A DNA stretch of 64,000 bases, taken from Segetibacter sp. Its GTDB lineage: Bacteria > Bacteroidota > Bacteroidia > Chitinophagales > Chitinophagaceae. Shown piece after piece: positions 60,970-64,000 of this stretch (position 1 is the first letter of the stretch; every line of letters begins with the position of its first letter). A model generated the notes under the pieces. The model searched no databases and had not been told where the DNA came from. It was given only the letters and a program-made list of their open reading frames with translations. The position numbers were made by a program, and so were the translations under genes. Location of the stretch: positions 1 through 64,000 of the forward strand of contig NZ_JAOQAH010000028.1 of assembly GCF_025963695.1 (NCBI RefSeq), in the 5' to 3' direction.

Positions 60970-61431
60970 TTAGTTCCACGCGTCTAAAACTTGTTGAGTT
61001 TGGTTTTTTGTATCAGGCTTTGTAATGATCTTCTTTATCTTTCCCTCTTCATCAATCAGATAAGTTGTTCTTATAGTACCAACTGTGGTATTACCCATAA
61101 ATTTTTTCTCTCCCCAGACATTATACATTTCAACTATTTTCTTTTCTTCATCAGCGATTAAAGGAAAGGGTAACTGAAACTTATCTTCAAATTTTTTGTG
61201 GCTTTTTACACTGTCGGTACTTATTCCAACCACTTGAAATCCCTTATTAATCAAGTCATGGTAATTGTCTCTGAGGTTACATGCTTGTGCTGTACAACCC
61301 GGAGTATCATCTTTAGGATAAAAATATAAAATCACTTTCTTGCCTTTAAAATCGCTTAATGATACTTTGTTGCCATTCTGGTCTACTCCTTCAAAAACTG
61401 GCGCCTGGGCTCCTTCTGTCAATTGTGTCAT
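60970..61431 (-). CDS. bcp: Thioredoxin-dependent peroxiredoxin Bcp
   Basis: 153 residues, AhpC/TSA PrxQ/Bcp class. Peroxidatic Cys46 in DDTPGCTAQACNLRD, with the resolving Cys51 five residues later in the same helix. KKVILYFYPK precedes it, and FQVVGISTDSVKSHKKF and PFPLIADEEKKI follow. It reduces organic hydroperoxides and H2O2 using thioredoxin. Monocistronic by spacing. Confidence 0.96.
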   Translation of the reverse strand: MTQLTEGAQAPVFEGVDQNGNKVSLSDFKGKKVILYFYPKDDTPGCTAQACNLRDNYHDLINKGFQVVGISTDSVKSHKKFEDKFQLPFPLIADEEKKIVEMYNVWGEKKFMGNTTVGTIRTTYLIDEEGKIKKIITKPDTKNQTQQVLDAWN

Positions 61432-61939
61432 AATTGTTGGGTTTAAAATAATTTCAGTTAACAGCTCTTATCTGTAAATTGTTTAAAACCTAACAATTGG
61501 TATACCTAAGTCTTTTTCGACTTATGTCTTAAAGAAGAAAATCAGGAAGCTTTGGTTGCAAGCAGGTGAATAAAGATGCCGTCAAGGTTATGTCACTCAC
61601 TGCTATGAAAAAGAGGCAGCCATGGTTTTAATATAAGTGCCACCAAAGTGGGTGGCTACAGTCGATTGCTTTTAATGAGCATCCATACCTATTATAAGAA
61701 TTTTAATTGCTGAAACAGGAGTTTTTGTAATTCGTGTTCGGGTTTGCATAACGCAGGTGTTGGTTTTAATAATAGCAACTTCTGACCAGTAAAAAAGTAC
61801 GGGATTTCGAGTTGCCACACTTTCTAAAACCTACGCTTCTTTTACATGTAGACCTGTACCATGTGTTTTTACTAAGCTTAATTGAATGCAGTTAAAGCTC
61901 GGTTACCTGGAAACTTGTTACCCAACGAATCCTCGGTTC
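61432..61939. other. Intergenic region with a repeat copy and small hairpins
   Basis: 508 bases between bcp and the M23 gene, both on the minus strand. Contains a repeat copy at 61585-61608 and a GCCACC/GGTGGC hairpin at 61639-61656. A short inverted arrangement GGTTACC ... GGTAACC-like near 61905-61925 may end the M23 transcript. No credible gene. Confidence 0.5.
61585..61608 (-). repeat. Dispersed intergenic repeat, GTGTCAC-like version
   Basis: AGGTTATGTCACTCACTGCTATG: reverse copy in which the core reads ATGTCAC; TGTCACTCACTGC matches the copy at 19602-19621. Worn. Confidence 0.55.
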
Positions 61940-63685
61940 TTACCGGGTAAAAACAAAAGTCTTCTCGTTTACGTTTCCTGCAAGATCTTCAACTGTAACT
62001 ATGAGTTCATGTTTTCCCGGAGATGTTCTGTAGTCGAAAGTATGAATAAAAGAGTCTTTTTTTCTGCTAAATAGCAACCAGTTGCCATCAAGCAAAGCTC
62101 TAAAGCTTTTAATTTCTCCAAGGTTATCTGTTACCAGAAAAGAAATTGATTTTTTGCTGCTAACAGAGCCCCCATTTACAAAACCTGTTGCAGTAATTCG
62201 TGGAGCGATGTTATCTATCACCAATTTTACCATTCCAAGGTCTCTGAATTTTGCTTCCATCCAATCATTTACCCAGAACCCTTTTACTACGTCTGTTTTT
62301 CGATTGTTAACCAGTTGCACCACTACTTTTTCTCTATCCTCTGTAGTGAGGAAATCAGAAGGTTTTATACGTACAGTGAAACTGTCGTGAACCGGTGTTG
62401 TATTATTATGCAGGTAAAGAATGGGCGACACTGCCTTGGTATCATTAGAAATAACAGATTTGTAAACAAAAGGAACAGTGTCATAAAAAGCTTTTTCTGA
62501 AAAAACCGCTTCAACATCGGTTGTTTTAAAAACGTTTTCTTTCCCCGGTATCATTGAGAGATTATTTGCATTAAACATCAACTTTTCATTTGCTGATCCG
62601 TCCCATTTCAACTTAAATTTTATCACGGACGCGTTACCTGCTACATCTTTAACTACAACTTCAGCCTGATGAATTAACGTATCTGAAAGCACAATTTGGC
62701 CGTCATCGTCCTGTGAAAATATAAGACTGTAATTACCCGGCAGTCTACTTAAGTGTTGAATAAAGTTTCCACCTGACAGCCTTGTTTTGTAATCGATACT
62801 TGCATTTATATACCTTGTCTCATCATACGAAAAGTCGTTTAACTTAAAGGTTGATCGCAAAGAATTATCAACTGAAATACTCGCCTCATAAATACCATAA
62901 TAATTTGATACAGCAGTTATTTTATCACCTGCAGCAATACCGAAACTTACTAAAGGAGACTGTAGCGTTACAACGTTACTTGTTGCAGAATAATTTCCAT
63001 TTGATCCTGATATAGGTATTGAAGTAGGGCCGACCTGGTATGTGCTGTACCTTCTATCGTAAGCATAAAGGCGGAAAATAGTTGGTTTAATATTATCGTC
63101 TAAACCGAAATTGAAAAGCCAGGGATTTAGATTGTTGCCTGTTTTTGTATCCCTGATTTCAAAATGAAGATGTGGACCTGCTGACCCTCCTGTGTTACCA
63201 CTGAAAGCTATGAACTGACCTTTTGTTACAGGAAATTGATTAGGTTCAAACTCAAACTCCTGCTCCCATTTTTGATCGTTATATTGTTTCTCTTTTAAAT
63301 AGTCATCTAAAGGCTTATAAAAGTCATTTAAATGAGCATATAAAGTAGTATAGCCGTTAGGGTGGTTTATATATATAGCTCGACCAAAGCCAAACCTTTC
63401 AATTTTTATTCTGCTTATATATCCTTCGGCTGCCGCATAAACAGGCAGGTTTTCTCGTTGATTGGTACGGATATCAAGACCCATGTGAAAGTGATTTGGC
63501 CTTAACTCCCCAAAATTCGCAGCAAGTTTAATAGGGATATCAAGAGGATTTCTAAAGTAGCCTTGCGGATACTCTGCTGTAGTAGTTTGCGCTTGCATCT
63601 TTGGTTTAGTCACTGGGGCGTCAGAAACTTTTGAGAATAAAGAATACGCAAACAAAAGGAGGAATACGAGTAATGCTTTCATCAA
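61940..63685 (-). CDS. Large secreted M23 metallopeptidase
   Basis: 581 residues. Signal peptide/anchor about 1-20. The M23 (LytM) domain is near the N-terminus (about 50-185), with zinc ligands His67 and Asp71 (HFHMGLDIRTNQ) and the His172/His174 pair in GPHLHFEI. An insert rich in charged residues (about 124-150) splits the domain. From about residue 200 three Ig- or beta-sandwich-like domains follow (TATGFVNGGSVSSKKSISFLVTDNLGEIKS; GKHELIVTVEDLAGNVNEKTFVF at the very end). It probably cuts peptidoglycan cross-links during growth or division, in the periplasm. Confidence 0.92.
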   Translation of the reverse strand: MMKALLVFLLLFAYSLFSKVSDAPVTKPKMQAQTTTAEYPQGYFRNPLDIPIKLAANFGELRPNHFHMGLDIRTNQRENLPVYAAAEGYISRIKIERFGFGRAIYINHPNGYTTLYAHLNDFYKPLDDYLKEKQYNDQKWEQEFEFEPNQFPVTKGQFIAFSGNTGGSAGPHLHFEIRDTKTGNNLNPWLFNFGLDDNIKPTIFRLYAYDRRYSTYQVGPTSIPISGSNGNYSATSNVVTLQSPLVSFGIAAGDKITAVSNYYGIYEASISVDNSLRSTFKLNDFSYDETRYINASIDYKTRLSGGNFIQHLSRLPGNYSLIFSQDDDGQIVLSDTLIHQAEVVVKDVAGNASVIKFKLKWDGSANEKLMFNANNLSMIPGKENVFKTTDVEAVFSEKAFYDTVPFVYKSVISNDTKAVSPILYLHNNTTPVHDSFTVRIKPSDFLTTEDREKVVVQLVNNRKTDVVKGFWVNDWMEAKFRDLGMVKLVIDNIAPRITATGFVNGGSVSSKKSISFLVTDNLGEIKSFRALLDGNWLLFSRKKDSFIHTFDYRTSPGKHELIVTVEDLAGNVNEKTFVFTR

Positions 63686-64000
63686 TGCTTTAGTTACTAT
63701 TATTAAAGTTCACGTGAGAAAAACAAAAATCTTACCATAAGAGAAGTTGTTCTTAACATTAACCTTCTAAACTACCTCATACAACTTTAAGCGATTGAGC
63801 TATTAGCAGTAGGAATAAAATTTATTAGAGTTTGGTAACGAAGACTTTTTAAATTCATTGTTCTGGTGCTTTTTTTAATTGCTTAGGCAAAGAACCAGAA
63901 ACATAGGCAATAATTGCAAAAACAGATTTAACGGCTTAGGGGTGCGACGCAAGAATGTTTAATAGTAGCAATCAGGCTGACTGCCGTAATACAAACCCAA
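63686..64000. other. Intergenic end of the window
   Basis: The start region of the M23 gene, then AT-rich spacer, then a repeat copy at 63935-63966. No gene is seen up to the window edge. Confidence 0.5.
63935..63966 (+). repeat. Dispersed intergenic repeat, GCGACGC version
   Basis: CTTAGGGGTGCGACGCAAG then AATGTTTAATAG. The core and 3' flank agree with the copy at 37681-37706 and with AATGCTAAATAG at the right end of the 24031-24175 element. Confidence 0.78.

Overview
The window looks like chromosomal DNA of a Bacteroidota bacterium, most likely in or near the Chitinophagaceae. The signs are a SusC/SusD pair, a type IX secretion (T9SS) C-terminal sorting domain, several lipoproteins with Bacteroidota-style lipoboxes, TAnnTTTG-like -7 promoter boxes, A-rich leaders instead of Shine-Dalgarno sequences, an RRM/glycine-rich RNA-binding protein, and many TlpA, GH20, DUF481 and PepSY-like proteins. 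The genus call is inference. I see no prophage, insertion sequence with transposase, CRISPR array or tRNA gene.

Layout. 1-73 is the 3' end of a 5S rRNA, so a ribosomal RNA operon lies just before the window. 0.6-3.5 kb has the RRM protein, a 1.3 kb stretch without a convincing gene, and the rpsF-rpsR-rplI operon. 3.9-9.3 kb has a large secreted T9SS nuclease-like protein and htpG. 9.5-13.5 kb has small proteins of unknown role, a DUF481 barrel, a lipoprotein propeller and a DUF5675 protein. 14-18.2 kb is a sugar-catabolism cluster: two short-chain dehydrogenases, an FAH-family hydrolase and a GH20 hexosaminidase, resembling part of the non-phosphorylating L-fucose (or L-rhamnose) pathway. 18.4-24 kb has a transglutaminase-like protein, an SGNH hydrolase, a DUF187 glycosidase, a MarR regulator and a radical SAM/SPASM protein. 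24-32 kb has a GH25 lysozyme, an AlkA-like glycosylase, MFS and EamA transporters, a GT-B glycosyltransferase, a 42-residue lipoprotein and an aminotransferase. 32-39 kb has msrB, adk, a crotonase, a CheB-type methylesterase, an NAD-dependent epimerase, a fatty acid desaturase and pheS. 39-52 kb has the SusC/SusD pair, a TlpA-like lipoprotein, gatB, a PDZ protein, a PepSY-like protein and alaS. 51.7-64 kb has two M23 peptidases, a MerR regulator with a long N-terminal extension, lpxH, a gamma-glutamylcyclotransferase, the rsfS-ftsH-LUD operon, birA, a zincin-like protein and bcp.

The most unusual signal is not a gene. At least fifteen intergenic sites carry copies of one short repeat. Its flanks read GTACAAG on one side and ATGTT on the other, around a dyad core that exists in two versions: GCGACGC and GTGACAC. 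The two versions differ at two positions that mirror each other, so the dyad symmetry is kept. Two places carry a facing pair of copies, giving compact elements of about 145 and 205 bp with terminal inverted repeats and no coding capacity, like MITEs or REP/BIME-type elements. I do not recognise the family.

Other points worth a second look: the L-fucose-dehydrogenase-like SDR at 15772 has Asn where the catalytic Lys of YxxxK should be; the MerR-family protein at 52894 begins with QLDLF, which matches the sliding-clamp binding pentapeptide; a 7-bp tandem repeat (ATTGCAC) at 26548-26618 sits in a larger inverted repeat; and a very small lipoprotein at 30229-30357 has a CGCP motif.
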